Below, piece by piece: positions 33,126-45,712 of a stretch of 64,000 bases of DNA. The stretch spans positions 1,489,086,540-1,489,150,539 of the forward strand of contig NC_056745.1 of NCBI RefSeq assembly GCF_019279795.1, in the 5' to 3' direction. Both the position numbers and the translations under genes were made by a program. Positions within the stretch are counted from its first letter, which is position 1. Every line of letters starts with the position of its first letter. This DNA is from Protopterus annectens (taxonomy: Eukaryota; Chordata; Ceratodontiformes; Protopteridae). The notes under the pieces were generated by a model. The model had not been told where the DNA came from. It saw only the letters and a list, made by a program, of their open reading frames with translations, and did not search any database.

Positions 33126-36100
33126 TTATCTGTAAATAAACCTTGAAGAAAACTGTTTATATCTTCCCAGTATTTTTTTTAGAAATATGCAGTCATAGAA
33201 CATATGAGACCAGTCAGCTTTTAATACTTCTTTGCATCTCCAACAATCATTGATGTTCTTATTGAATTTATTTAGAATGTGTGGTGTTATAAAGGATCTA
33301 AGCATATATTTCCAGGTGTATAACTTCCACTTTAGGGAAGATGTAGTGTAGTAGGCTGATTCTAATATATTTTGTTTGTCTTGATCTTTAGGAGCATAGT
33401 TATTAATTATATTGAAATATTCCCAATATTTATCAGTGTGAAAATTTGTATCATTTCTAAGTATTTTGTTTATGTGTGCTAATTTGTTTTTGTCAGTGTT
33501 TATATTTTGAATAAGTGTAGTCAAAAATAAAATTATTTTAGGTAATGGATATGCTAAATGTAAGGGAATTGATTCCAAATTATTTATAATATATTGTCTA
33601 CATTCCTGTATGCATAGCCATGAGTTAGAGTCTATGTCATATTCAAATTTTAGTTCCTCAAGAAACTTTATCATATCTTTGTCTCTTAATTGAGACCAAT
33701 AAATAAGATGTTTCTCTTTGAATAATAGCATTTTTGTATTATCTATCGTGGTTAATATACCTTGAGTAAAAGCAATTGGGAAAAGAAGGAAAATCCATGT
33801 TTTATAATTAGTGAATTTGAAAATAAAGTTCCTAAATGTTTTTAGGATGAGTAGCAAATAATTTGATTTATTTAACTTATGATTGTACTGTAAAGATATA
33901 TTTTAATATCCACAAAATAGGATTATTTAACATTAGTGTTTTTTGAATGTTTTGTTTATTAGAAGAGTCCCATGCTAACGAAATTAAATATTGTTTCCAT
34001 TTAGAAGAATATGTATTATTGATTAGAAAGGAGACTATGATAATAATCGAGGATAATGTATATAATTCCAAGTTAGGAAATCTTATACCACCATTTGTCC
34101 AGTCATTTATATGATGTTGCAAAGCTATTCTGGATTTATTAGGATACCATAGAAATTTCAATAACAAAGAATTACATTTTTTAATTATCGTTTTAGGGGG
34201 AATTAATGAAAGTGATTGAATAATATAAAGCATTTTAGGAAGAATAGTAATTTTTATAATAGAAAGCCTTTCATCCATGGAAAAGAGTAAATTATTCATT
34301 TTTTTTATAGAATCTTCAATTTTGCTTAAGCAATTATTAAAGTTTAATTGAATGATATATTTTATGTTATTGGTAATCACTATTCCTAAATATATTATCT
34401 GATTATTTTGAGGTATACGTTTTTTATACTTTTGTTGAATTGTGTTTTGTTTTAGATTAATTGGGATGATCTGAGTTTTATTGTTATTAAAACTTAAACC
34501 TGATTTTTTGAAATGTATTAATATTTTTAAATATGGCAGGAATAGATCTGTAGTTTTCTCCTACTGTTACCAGAATATCATCAGCAAATAATTAAATTTT
34601 AGATGAAGTATCTGAATTTAACTTATAACCTTCAATGTTTTCATCATCTCTTACTAAATTGGCCCATGGTTCCATAATCAATGTAAATAAAAGGGGGGGG
34701 GGGGGATAAAGGGCATCCCTGTTTAGTCCCTCTTGTAATAGGAATGTTTTCTGATATGACAGTGCCAATTTTGATATATGCCTGACTCCCTTTATATAAG
34801 TTTGTTATAAGATTTATAAACTTATCCGAGAAATTCAATTTGTCTAGCAAAATAAATAAATAGTCCCAATTAACTGAATCAAAGGCACAATTTATATCTA
34901 AACCTATTAAAGTTTTATTAGAGGTTTTTGCTGAATCTATCAAAGTAATTGTTCTTCTTATATTGTCATAAGTAGTTCTATTTACAATAAAACCGGTTTG
35001 ATCATCATTTACTAGTGATGGCAAAAAATGTTTTAATCTCTCAGCGTATACGGACATAAACATTTTGTAATCTGTGTTTAATAAAGAGATTGGTCTGTAT
35101 GAAGAACACTTAGTAGGATCTCTGTTTGATTTGATTATTGGTGAGATAAAGGTATATTTCCAAGAAGGGGGTATGAATGTGCTGCTTTGGGAAATATTAA
35201 ATACTTTATGCAGAGTATTTAAAGCAGATTTAGGTAATAATTTATATAATTCTGGGATAATGCCATCATCCCGGGGACTTTGTGTAATTTAAGTTTTGTT
35301 ATCTGGTTTTGTATATCTTGTAAAGAAATGGGTTTATCTATATTATTAGTTTGATCTCTTGATAATCTATATTTAGTATACTTTGTTATAAATGTCTTAA
35401 TCAAATCTTTTGAATCCGTTATCTGGGAAATCTGATTTTTCTTATGAAAGAATTCTTTGAATTCCAGTAAAATATTGTGTATATTAGATACAAGTTTCTT
35501 CTTTTTTGGGGAATAGATCTCCTTAATATGGCTGAGTTTTTTAAGTCTTTTTGTTTTATTTGCTAAGATATTTAAAGATCTAGGGTTCATTGAGAAGGTT
35601 ATAAATTTAAATTTCTCTGTTCTGATTTTATGGTTTAAGATCTCAAGGTATTTTGTATTTAGTTTACTTATTTATTTCTCTTTGTTTTTTCTGTCAGTAT
35701 TACTATCTAAGTTAAGTTTTAGCTTATCTAATTTACATTGTAGATTTAATAATTCTTTGTACCAGGATTTTCTTTTATTATTATACCATGAGAGAATTCT
35801 CCCATATAGGAAGGCTTTTAAGGCATCCCAAATATAAACTTCTGATTTATTATTAGTATTATTTAATGTGATAAAGTCTTGTATCTCTAAAAGTAAAAAT
35901 TCTTTAAATTCTTTCAAATTAGGTATGTATGCCGGTATTCTTTTAATTATAACAGTGTGATTTGTTTTGATTAGTAATTCAAAAGTTATTGAGTTGTGAT
36001 CGGATAAGGGACATGAAATAACCTTTACTTTAATTAAATCATCTGTTAATTATTTTGATATTAGAATTCTGTCTATTCTGGAGTTTGTTTTATGTCTGTG

Positions 36101-36682
36101 GGAGTAATGAGTGTATGGAAGTGAGTCTAAATCTGCAAAGCTATTTATATTTTTTAATATAAATGATTGCACAATGTTCAATAGTAATTTAGCTGAAGTT
36201 GAAATTTTTCTTTTTACTGAGGAGTTAGTATCTTCATCATTTAATATACAATTAAAATCACCTGCTATTATTAAATTACCTTTAGCGAGACTAACTATTT
36301 TATTTAAATACATTTTAACAGTGTTTGAACCAATACCTGGAATCCAATATATATTTATTAAAGTATATATATTTTTTGTTTAGTTCTATTGTGACTGAAC
36401 AAAACATACCTTTGTTATCTTTGTATACTTCTAGTATTTTAGGCATGGAAAGTGTTTTATTCCATAAAATAGCCACTCCTCTTTTCTTTTCAGTATGTTC
36501 TGAGCTTGTTAAAATTTAATAATATCTGGTATTTAACTTATCAGTATCTGTGGATATTAAATGTGTTTCTTGTAAAAAACAAGATGTGGTTTATGAATTT
36601 TAAGATATTTGAGCAAGCTTCCTCTCTTGCAAGGATTATTTAGACCATTAATATTTATTGAAATACCCTTTAAAAGAAACAT
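33126..36682 (-). pseudogene. L1-like ORF2: endonuclease, RT, C-terminal Cys motif
   Basis: The start is placed at the ATG at 36682, giving MFLLKGISININGLNNPCK, a standard L1 endonuclease start. Endonuclease blocks LIIAGDFNCILND and RIDRILISK lie at 36050-36313. The RT has DDQTGFIVNR, LDINCAFDSVNWDYL (usually LDAEKAFDRV), KQGCPLSP near 34720 and LFADDILV near 34580. A thumb-like part (LSIIKITILPKMLYIIQSL) and a C-terminus with CWRC, then H and C (C-x2-C-x9-H-x4-C) lie at 33126-34380. Frame breaks fall around 36000, 35640, 35200, 34640, 34500 and 33870, so it is inactive. Length is about 1185 codons, near the family norm. Confidence 0.88.
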
Positions 36683-36973
36683 TTATATTATGTGTTATAA
36701 GTTATATACAAAGTAAAATATTTGTAATCCATTCTGGTAAGCACTAATACTAGAAAACATACTTATCAAATCATAGACAGATTGAAGAGTCTCAAAATAT
36801 GTTGCTAACATATCATTGTAACAGAACATCAATATAACAAATCTACCAGTACCCTTCCTGGAGTTGCAGACTCCTAATTTGAGTAGCATATACCACTCAA
36901 ATTATCCTCCTAACAAATAGCGACAATATCTTAGCTACTGTTAAATAGTGTTATTGTCTGTAAAAAAGAGAAA

Positions 36974-37021
<48 letters not shown>

Positions 37022-38406
37022 TTCACTGTTTTCTTCCCCCTATCCCCCTCTCCCCTTTAAACTATTCATTAAATTACTATTACATTTAAAATAATATATC
37101 CAATTACTATATCTGTGCTTGGAGTTTAATTATTGTGAAGCAATTACATCAGACAGGAAACATAATTAAAACAATGCATAAACTGTTTAACAATCATAGT
37201 ATTTCAGATAGGGTTGTCATATGTATATGCTGGCATTTCTTTTCTTATATAACAGTTAGTAATTTTGTATAAGTGAAGTTTATATGAAGTACATTTACAA
37301 TCAATTAATGTTTCATAGTATGTATTTATGTTATTTAATATGCTTTAGTACTGCATATAAAATGATCTGATGTAATGTAATTTTTATATTAACTATAGGT
37401 ACAAATGCATGTAGGGGATTACAAAGTGGATATTATTGTGTATTTATATGTTTTATACATGTGTTTATATGTATGGGAATGTTTAAACTGTTTATTTGTG
37501 TTTATATACCTATTTGCGGTGAAAACCGCGGTTCAACATTCTAAAAAGTCAGTGCGACTTTCCCATAAGGTTAAAGTTCACAAAAATTGTGTCACACAGT
37601 CAAGAATGATGTCATCAGGGTGTCTCTTCTTTCTATAATGAATGGAGCCTCTCGAGCTGGATTTCAAAGCTGTCCTGAGTAAAAGTGGGAACAGTAATGC
37701 TTGAATTCTTCTTTTTTTAGTCTCTTGGGTCCGCGTGGAACAACTGACGAAACTGGTATGTGAAAAAAAGCTGAAAAGTGCACAAGACTCTCAGGGACTA
37801 ACAATAATATGTTAGAATGTAGATGCATCATTCTAATGACTTTCGCGTTTGTATGTGCAATCGCTAAAGTAATAATTATTAAACAGAACTGTCCCATTAA
37901 TCTTGCATAAATATTAGTAATGCATTAGATTCTGTTTACTTTTTACATACATCCTAGTCCTGAGAGCTTAACACTGTTCATATTACACTAACGTCCACAA
38001 TCAGATCCCTCTATTTCTCACAAGATCATACGAACAGCTTTTCATTTCCCCTTTTCTTTCATTTAAACCAGAAGAACATTTTCAATTGTATTCTTATTAA
38101 AAATTTTTAAACACATTCAAAGTACATAGCCAAACTTGCCATATTTATGCTATCAAGATGTAGCACAGGAACACACATACATATTGAATATTAAAAAAAA
38201 AAAGGGGGAAGAGAATGTTACACTTACATGTAGTTGCAACCGTGAATTTACTTTAAAGTCTTTATGTTTAGATTTAAAGTTTCATATTAATGGTGCATTT
38301 CTTTATTTCTTTAGCTTCTTTTTTTTTTCGACTGACTTCCAGTTACCATTTTCAGCTAACCTTTTAAGACTTGCACTTGCCCATTCCATATCTTCTAGCT
38401 TTTTAA
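36683..38406. other. 1.7-kb spacer between L1 ORF2 and ORF1, probably an insertion
   Basis: L1-type elements have a short inter-ORF region, yet here 1.7 kb intervenes. It holds a (TA)n run (36977-37019), a short inverted motif GCGGTGAAAACCGCG near 37516, and otherwise no recognised coding or terminal repeats. I could not find its borders. Confidence 0.5.
36977..37019. repeat. (TA)n microsatellite
   Basis: About 21 TA units in the spacer between the L1 ORFs. Confidence 0.95.
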
Positions 38407-39191
38407 TTATTTTGTAGAGTTAACAAAATTAAGGGCTGTGTCTAAATCATCAAAAGTTTTGATACCATCCTGTAGAAATTTTTTTAATCTGGCTGGGAAT
38501 AATAGATGAGTTTTTATTTGTGCCTTTTTGAGTTCTTTGATTAAGGGCAGGAAAAGTTTTCTTTTTCTATTACTGTTGAAGAATAATCATTATCAAAACG
38601 AATGGTATTGTCATTTAATTTAATGGGAGCTTTTGCCCAGGCTGTTTTTAGCACGAGTTCTTTGTCATATGAAGATAAGAATTTTACAATTACAGATTTA
38701 GAAGAGTTATTCTTACTTGATTTAGGTGAAGCAAAATATCTGTGTGCCCTTTCTATACCATATGACAAGGCTTCTGGTAAGTCTAGTACATCTTGGATCC
38801 ACGTTGTCAGGAACTTTGACAGACTGTTTCCTTCTATGTTTTCTGGTAAGCCAAATATTCTAATGTTATTCCTTCGAGACCAGTTTTCTAAATCATCCAC
38901 TTTGGATTGTAAGTATGTATTTTGCTTTATTAGAAAGTCTATATTATTCTCATCTTTATGTACTCTACTGTCAATGTCATTTACTGCTAATTCAATACCT
39001 GAAATTTGAGATTTTTGCAACTGCAGATCTTCGTGTATCTTTTCCATTTGTTTAGTGCAGTCTTTTTTAAAGATGTCAATCTTTAAATCCATTTTATCTA
39101 GTTTGGCAGATAGTTCTTGTACAGTATTGAGTAAAGAATGTGGGTCCTTTTTTAGAGAAGATTCTTGACAAAGTGCTTTTGATGTAGCCAT
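38407..39191 (-). pseudogene. L1-like ORF1 (coiled coil, RRM, C-terminal domain)
   Basis: The protein starts MATSKALCQESSLKKDPHSL. Residues about 20-100 are heptad-rich (LLNTVQELSAKLDKMDLKI) and should form a coiled coil. DLENWSRRNNIRIFGLPE at about residue 105 is the L1 RNA-recognition motif. The C-terminal domain holds SKSVIVKFLSSYDKELVLK and, after one frame change near 38545, PARLKKFLQDGIKTFDDLDT to the stop at 38407. The product would be the RNA-binding chaperone that coats L1 RNA. About 217 codons are open before the shift. Confidence 0.92.
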
Positions 39192-39399
39192 TCTGTTGTC
39201 AGTGAAGATAAAGTATCCAAGGTATTATTGACAGGAATAAATCAAAATTTCTTCAGAATTTTTATATGTAGTTATAAAACCAGATGAGAGGAATTTATTA
39301 CTGAAGACTGTAAGTTCCTCCGATAAGATTTACTGAAAAAATCCTGTCATACAAAATCCAAATTGACAGAGCTGAAGAGAATTGCTGCTATTCTGAGCC

Positions 39400-39414
39400 C
39401 ATCTTGGCCGCACC
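39400..39414 (-). promoter_or_regulatory. L1 5' end with YY1-like motif
   Basis: On the minus strand GCGGCCAAGATGGGC contains AAGATGG, the core of a YY1-binding site, at the place where mammalian L1 5' UTRs carry one. Function here is inferred only from position. Confidence 0.45.
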
Positions 39415-39471
39415 CCACTTCTTTTTTTCTGAGACTTTGAGGGATACCACTGACTTCTCTTTTTTCAGTTT

Positions 39472-39895
39472 TAAAAATGTAAGTGAGGAACAATGGAACA
39501 GGATACTAGATGAAATAAAGGAGTTTTGTTGTTTTTGGAAAGCATATACGCTCTCATCTAATAAAAAGGTTTATTTGATTAATTCAGTTATATTAGGAAG
39601 GATTCTGTATTTAGCTAGTGCCTATATGTTGCCAATAATTTATGTAAAAGAAAAGCTACAGGTGTTTTTTCTTTATATGGGGATCAAGATTGTATTCATT
39701 GAAGCAAGGAGTCGTACACATGGATAAGGAAGATGGAGGTTTAGGATTAATAAACCCAATTGTTTATGCTGTTTCTTTGAATTTGTATAGCATTTTATTT
39801 TGGATAAACTGTAAAAATGAAAAGTTAGTAGTAAATTTACTGAAGTACAAATATAAGCAGCACTGGAATATGTTAAAAAATTCAATAGATGAAAA
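39472..39895 (+). mobile_element. LINE with L1/Tx1-like RT, second part (thumb), with right target duplication
   Basis: It starts with the second copy of TAAAAATGTAAGTGA and reads VSEEQWNRILDEIKEFCCFW, then LSSNKKVYLINSVILGRILY and, after a frame change near 39680, KEDGGLGLINPIVYAVSLNL. This is the post-catalytic region of L1/Tx1-type RTs and continues the 28.2-31.78 kb part. It is cut at 39895 by the DIRS element. Confidence 0.82.
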
Positions 39896-39935
39896 TAAGA
39901 AGTTATGTACCTACCATAACGTTCCATGTTAGTTG

Positions 39936-40086
39936 TCTTCTCTCGCCTTCTTTCTTGCTTGATGGGTTCGGAGCCGATCCCTCGGCTCCAACTCGGCACT
40001 TGCTTTAGCTCGAGAACTCCTTTTACCAGCTCGAGGCAGCCCCATATCCCATGATGCAAGGCAGGAAGTACCCAGATCTCGTTTGT
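39936..40086. repeat. DIRS left inverted terminal repeat
   Basis: Inverted match to 45974-46126, through GGGTTCGGAGCCGATCCCTC and CCCATATCCCATGATGCAAG. Differences are few. Confidence 0.95.
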
Positions 40087-40231
40087 TGACAAAAGGGCAA
40101 TAACACCAAGCATAAAATACTTCCCAAAGGAAGAAGAAACTTACAGATGGAAAAGGACCAGGTCTGAATGGTCTTTAGCATAACAGTTTCTTATACAAGG
40201 TCTGTCCAGGCCAGGGGGAAGGAGGGAGGTC

Positions 40232-40333
40232 GCAAGAAAGAAGGCGAGAAGACAACTAACATGGAACGTTATGGTAGGTACATAACTTCTTAATGTTAAG
40301 TTGTCAATCTCGCCTTCATTCTTGCTTGATGGG
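40232..40333. repeat. DIRS internal complementary region
   Basis: The first half is the reverse complement of the left outer end (GAAGACAACTAACATGGAAC, then GTTATGGTAGGTACATAACT). The second half is the reverse complement of the right outer end (GTTAAGTTGTCAATCTCGCC). Together they match a circular junction of the two termini, the hallmark of DIRS replication. Confidence 0.93.
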
Positions 40334-41532
40334 ACCGCGTCCCTAGCACCTCTATCCTGGGTGGCTCAATGGAACAAACTCTTGAGGACTGTAGAGCCAA
40401 AACTGGCTCTGTCCCTGGAGGCCAAGTCCAATTTGTAATGGGAAACAAAAGTGTGAGGAGTGGCCCAAGTGGCCGCTGCACAAATAGTGTCCAAAGGTAG
40501 TCTAGCTTGAAAAGCTGTAGAAGTAGCTAAACTCCTAGTTGAATGTGCTTTAGGTTTTGAGCACAGCTGTTTTCCCCTGATCGTATAAATTTCAGTGATG
40601 ACCGAAGAAAGCCATCTGGACAAAGTCACTTTAGAAACAGGTAGGCCTTTTTATTATCCGCATAGGAGACAAAAAGTTGATCAGATTTTCTAAATTTTTT
40701 GTTCTGTCCAAATAATATCTGAGCTGACGGTGGACGTCAAGATAATGTAGCTTTTGTTCAGCTCTATCTGAATAGTTAGGAAAAATACGGGAGATCAATG
40801 GATTGATTCAGATTGTTTTTGAAGCGACCTTAGGTAAAAATGATGGATTAGTTCTCAAAGATACTCTGTCTTTGTGAAAAATCAAATAGGGGTCGAACCG
40901 AAAGAGCATGAAGTTCAGACACCCTCCTGGCAGATGTAATAGCCACTAGGAATAAAGTTTTCCAAGAAAGATATTTCAGGGAACAAGAAACAGCTGGCTC
41001 GAAGGGGAAGAATCAAGGATGTCAGCACTAAATTTAGATCCCACTGAGGAGGAGGATTCCTGATTGGAGGCTTTAGTAGGAAAATTCCTTTCAAGAAGGC
41101 CCTGCAGAGCCTATGGGACATAATATTATGATCTGCTATCCCGACATGAAAATTGGAAATAGCAGCCAACTGAACTCTGACTGTGGAAGAAGAGGAGCCT
41201 GCATGAAAAATCTCTGCTAAGAAGTCCAGAACTGCCTGAACAGGGGCAGTAAAAGGATCAATATTTTGGGCCTTAGCCCAATAAGAGAAACGCTTCCATT
41301 TGCTTGTGTAAATCCTCCTGGTAGAGGATTTTAGTGAAGCTACTATGATGTCTCTAACTGGGTTAGAGATCAAAGGAAGCCTGGCTAAGGAAGGAAGTGG
41401 AGCAACCATGCTGTGAGGTTGAGAGAAGGGATTGACCGGTGCAGCTGACCGGATTGGTGAATCAGTAGATCTGGCACTGGGTCCAGATGCCACGGCTGCA
41501 CCAAAAGGTGACGATGTAGGAACGGGAACCAA
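40300..41532 (-). pseudogene. DIRS tyrosine recombinase remnant
   Basis: The N-terminal core-binding part reads SLKSSTRRIYTSKWKRFSYW with AVLDFLAEIFHAGSSSSTVR, and the C-terminal catalytic part contains HSTRSLATSTAF and FVSHYKLD. His-x-x-Arg and the Tyr nucleophile are therefore visible. It would join the circular DNA into the genome in place of an integrase. Broken. Confidence 0.85.
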
Positions 41533-41559
41533 ACTTGTCGAGGCCAGTAAGGGGCAATG

Positions 41560-43275
41560 AGAATCAATTTGGCTCTCAAACGGTAGCTTTCTGGATCACC
41601 TGAGGGATCAGAGGAAATGGAGGGAAGGCATAAAGAAGTCCCTGGGGCCAAACCTGGGTCAGAGCGTCTCTGGGGGGATGGCCTGATAGAGGGAAGAGGC
41701 TGAAGAAGTCTGGACATTTGCTGTTTTGGGGAGTAGCAAAAGATCGCAACATGGGCGACCCCATTCCAAAAAATCTCTTCCGCTATGGATTGCTTGAGAG
41801 ACCACTCGTGAGGCATGAGAATAGCTCTGCTCAATCTGTCCACTATAATGTTGGTTTTCCCAGGGATATGCATTGCTACCAGAAACCGATGAGAGGAGAT
41901 CGCCCATTGCCATAGTCTGAGCGCTTCTCGACACAAGGGGTAGGACTTGGTTCCGCCCTGTTTGTTGATATACCAAACTACAGACATGTTGTCTGTGAGG
42001 ACTGCAATTGTCCCTACGGGAAGAAAGTCGTTGAGGGCTTGCAACGTTAAAAGCACTGCTCTCATCTCCAGGACATTTATGTGCAGATGGTACTCGAACG
42101 GTTGCCACGTCCCATGAACCATCCTGCCCTGATAATGACCCCCCCACCCAATCAGGGAGGCATCCGTGGTGACAGTGGCTATCGGGGACGGAGGTACAAA
42201 GCACCTGCCTTGGTGAACCTGAGGCGATGTGATCCACCAAGCAAGATGTTCTTTGCATGTTTGTGTCACCAGAATCTGGTGACGCATTGGGAGTTGCTGG
42301 TATGACCACTGTGTGAACAGCATCCACTGAAGGAGGCGCATGTAGAATCGAGCCAGAGGAAGAAGAGTAATGGCCGCAGCCATGAGACCTAATACCTTTA
42401 GAACCATTCTGGCCTGTACCTTCTTGCTGGCCAGAATGATCCTGACATGAGTCTGAATGTCTGAAACTCTTTGTTCTGTAAGGGTAGCTGACATCGAACA
42501 GTGTTTAAGTTTGCGCCTATGAAGGTAATAGACTGGCAGGGCGATAAGGATGACTTTTCGAAGTTGACTGAGATGCCCAAATGAGAACAAAGGTCTATTG
42601 TGTAATCCCTGGCTTGTATAAGCTGATGCCTGGTGGTGGCTGACAGGAGCCAGTCGTCGAGATACGGAAACACCTGGAATCCTTGACGTCTCAGGTGAGC
42701 CGTGACCACTGCCATGCATTTGGTGAACACTCTGGGGGCTGTAGTGAGACCAAAGGGCAGGGCTCTGAACTGGAAATGACTGGACCCCAGCCAAAAGCGG
42801 AGAAATCTCCTGGAGCGTCTGTGAATTTTGATGTGATAGTACGCATCCTGAAGATCTATTGAGCACATCCAGTTGTCCTTCTGTAAGAAGGGCAGAATTG
42901 ACTGAAGAGTGACCATTCGAATCTTGTCTTCCTGACAGACTTGTTGAGTCTGCTGAGATCCAATATTGGTCTCCAGTCTCCCGTCTTTTGGGGACCAAAA
43001 GAACCTTGAGTAGATTCCGGCTCTGAATGGTCTATTGTAACTGGCTGAATGGCTCTTTTTGCAGTAGTTTTGCGATTTCTAACTCTGCAATGTCCCTTAG
43101 ACCGGGTGGTACATCTGGAAGGGAACTTGAGGGAAGGACTTTCCTCGAAAGGAATTATGTAACCCTTGGATATGATCGACTGTACCCATCTGTCTTGAGT
43201 GAGGGAATGCCAGGCTTCTGGGTACAGTGATAATCTTCCCCCGACTGCCTCCAAGGAGGGACAGCCGGGCAACAC
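41560..43275 (-). pseudogene. DIRS reverse transcriptase and RNase H remnant
   Basis: The RT shows WRPILDLSRLNK, SIDLQDAYYHIKIH, FRALPFGLTTAPRVFTK and the catalytic YLDDWLLSA near 42650. RNase H shows VTTDASLIGWGGH, HINVLEMRAVLLTLQ and LTDNMSVVWYINKQGG. These are characteristic of DIRS elements. Broken. Confidence 0.9.
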
Positions 43276-43359
43276 CTCAGGGATGCTGAAAAGGCTTCTC
43301 AGGAAGAGATTCCCTGTTGCCCTGATTCTTGGACCCCTCTGCCTCTAGAGCGGCGTCTG

Positions 43360-45712
43360 TTGTTGTTACCCCTCTGCCTCTAGGGGTAAACTGACCACGT
43401 GAATCCGGCGTGACTCCTTGGGATTTACGGAACCACATCTTCCCACCCTTCTGTCCTTTGGGATAAGGCCTAGAAGGGGTGGAAAAACGGCAACAGCAGA
43501 AAGAGTCTTGCCGTCCTGCTCACACCTGGTCAAGGTCTCCTTCACCTGAGGGCCAAACAAAGCTGACCCATCAAAGGGAGAATTTGTGAAGGATGCCTTA
43601 AAGGGATCCGCAAAATCACATAGCCGCATCCAGGCTTGGCGCCTAAGAGCCACACCTGTGCCTGCGGCTCTACTGCTCCATCCGCAGCATAAGATATTAG
43701 CCGCATGGAGGAGTTAGCAATGGAATTGAGGGTTCCTAGCTGCGAAGCAATCTTTTCTTGGGCCCCTGCAGCTGTAGGATCCTGAACTACTTCTCCCAGC
43801 TCCTTCAGGATATCTCTGGAGTCTGGTGAAGTGACAAAGATAATTCAGCGAGCATAGCAAAGGTCGCTGAGGAAAACATCCGCTTGCCGTACCTATCCAT
43901 GGTCCTAGAGTCCTTATTAGGAGGATGGGCGGGCACGGAAGGATCTGCAAGTTCCTTTTGGTGGCCGCAGCCACCACCATGGCATCAGCAGGGACACCTT
44001 TGGTAAGGAATTGTTTGTCACTAGGGCAGTGATAAATTTAGAAGGCCTCCTAGGGACTGGCTCTACAGAGTCAGGAGCTGTCCACGCCTTCGTGCAATAA
44101 CCTGCATAAGGGGTCGAAGGCGGAGACACCCAGGAGGTGGAGGGCCGAGATCCAAACGCCTCTAGGTATACTGACTCATCCTCAGAGGGATTGTTGGTGG
44201 GCCAGTTTCCCTCTGTTTCAGAAGTTCTAGGATGTCTGAGAAGGAGACATCCTCAGAGAGGATCTAGGGATCCCTCTGACTCATCAAAGTCAGTATCTGA
44301 AGTGACAGACTCAGGAGTCTACATGCTTCCTCTTACAAGTCCTCTTCCTAGGAGGATCTCCCGAAACATCAGGAGAATCCTCGGAAGAGGGGAAATTCCC
44401 AATGGGGAAACCTGAGGCGGAGGATCTCTGGGTCCTGTAGCAAGAGAAGTGGCAGAGATGTCAACAGGTACAATAGAGGGAGGAGCTACGGAAGAGACTG
44501 CTGACTGATACCAGTGGCCAGTACACTCTTCATCACCTCGAATGCTCCCTCCCAGGCAGGTCCGAGAGAACCCGCTCCAAGAGCTAGGAACTCCAGGGGC
44601 CACCGAAAAGGAAGTCTCCGAGGCAGATGTCGGAGCCGAGCTCACCAAGGCCGAGGCTCCAAGGGGAAGAGCGGGCTTGGACAAGGGTCCGATGCCACTC
44701 ACCCCCTTGGAGGAGACCATGGAAGCCCGACCACCGAATCCCTCTAAGGAAGAGGAGATAAGAGTAGGGGCTGAAGGGACAGAAGGAGGTATCCGTCCTC
44801 CAGCCGTAGCAGTAACCATGCCCGAAGACTCCAACTCCAAACTCTGGGGTAGAGTCGAAGGAGGAACAGTAATGGGGTGTGGACCAACAGTCGTCTGCTG
44901 AGACGGACTGTGTAGCATTTGGGCCAGTACCTGTGACTTGAGCAATCTACTGACCACTCTCTCTAGGTCATGATCTGACAACCTGGATGACCTTGAAGAT
45001 CGGCTCCGATGGCTCCGCTCCGATAGAAGAGGCGAGCCGAAAGTATCGGCTCCAAGGAAGGAGACCTCGACCTCTTCCTGGAATGGGCCATCGGAGCCGA
45101 TACTACTGATCCTGTCGGCACCGATTTCTCGGAGCCGGCAAAACGTCTCGATGTATCGGCTCCAGCGGAGCCGATACAGCTAAAATAACGGTGTCGGAGC
45201 CGATCGGAGCCGACACCGATGCCTGTGCCACATGGGTGTCGGAGCCGATCGGAGCCGACACGATGCCGTGCCATGTGGGTGTCGGAGCCGATCGGAGCCG
45301 ACACCACAGTGGTCAGCAGATTCGCACCGATAGCCATCGGCGCCGAAAGCTTTGGATCAGAATCGGCTCCAGCCGAGCGATCTCGACTCTATACGAAGTC
45401 GGAGCTGAGGCCGCAGGCTTAGAAACAGAAGCCTGGGCCTTGGCAGTTTTGGTTGATTTTGTGGGCCGACTTAGCCGGAGAGCCCTCCGGCTTAAGAAGA
45501 CCCCTGAGAATCAACTTATTGCATCTCTCCTGCAGGACTCTCTGGCTGAAGGAGTGACAAATAGCACAGGAGTCCTGCAGGTGAAGAGGGCCCAAACAGT
45601 ACAGGCAAGAAGTGTGACCGTCTGTCAGAGACATCTTCTGACAGCACGAGTCACACTTCTTAAAACCTGAAACCCTCTCCTTAGACATGGTGCCTAAACA
45701 CAACAGACACAC
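43360..45712 (-). pseudogene. DIRS gag remnant
   Basis: The N-terminus near 45712-45419 has paired Cys/His motifs (KKCDSCCQKM, HTSCLYCLGPLH, CAICHSF), typical of DIRS gag. A Ser/Ala/Pro-rich middle and a C-terminal domain (RRQAWMRLCDFADPFKASF) follow. The middle has tandem near-palindromic repeats at 45191-45304. Broken. Confidence 0.75.
45191..45304. repeat. near-palindromic 26-bp motif, 3 copies
   Basis: Units built as GTGTCGG, AG, CCGATCGG, AG, CCGACAC start at 45191, 45236 and 45279. Single CGGAGCCGAT units are scattered on both sides. It lies within the DIRS gag region. Confidence 0.9.

Larger units (their letters stand above)
32634..39414 (-). mobile_element. L1-like LINE, minus strand, with 3' poly(A)
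   Basis: The 3' end on the minus strand is a 24-base A-rich tail (T run at 32634-32657) preceded by an AATAAA-containing stretch. The 5' end near 39414 begins GGTGCGGCCAAGATGGGC, like many L1 5' ends, followed by about 220 bases of 5' UTR, ORF1 (39191 to 38407), a spacer and ORF2 (36682 to 33126). It lies within the block bounded by the 15-bp direct repeat. An extra 1.7 kb between the ORFs is not normal for L1. Confidence 0.88.

Noticed and set aside
44137-44901. Plus-strand frames in the DIRS region as separate genes
   Set aside because: They are antisense shadows of the gag region in GC-rich sequence.
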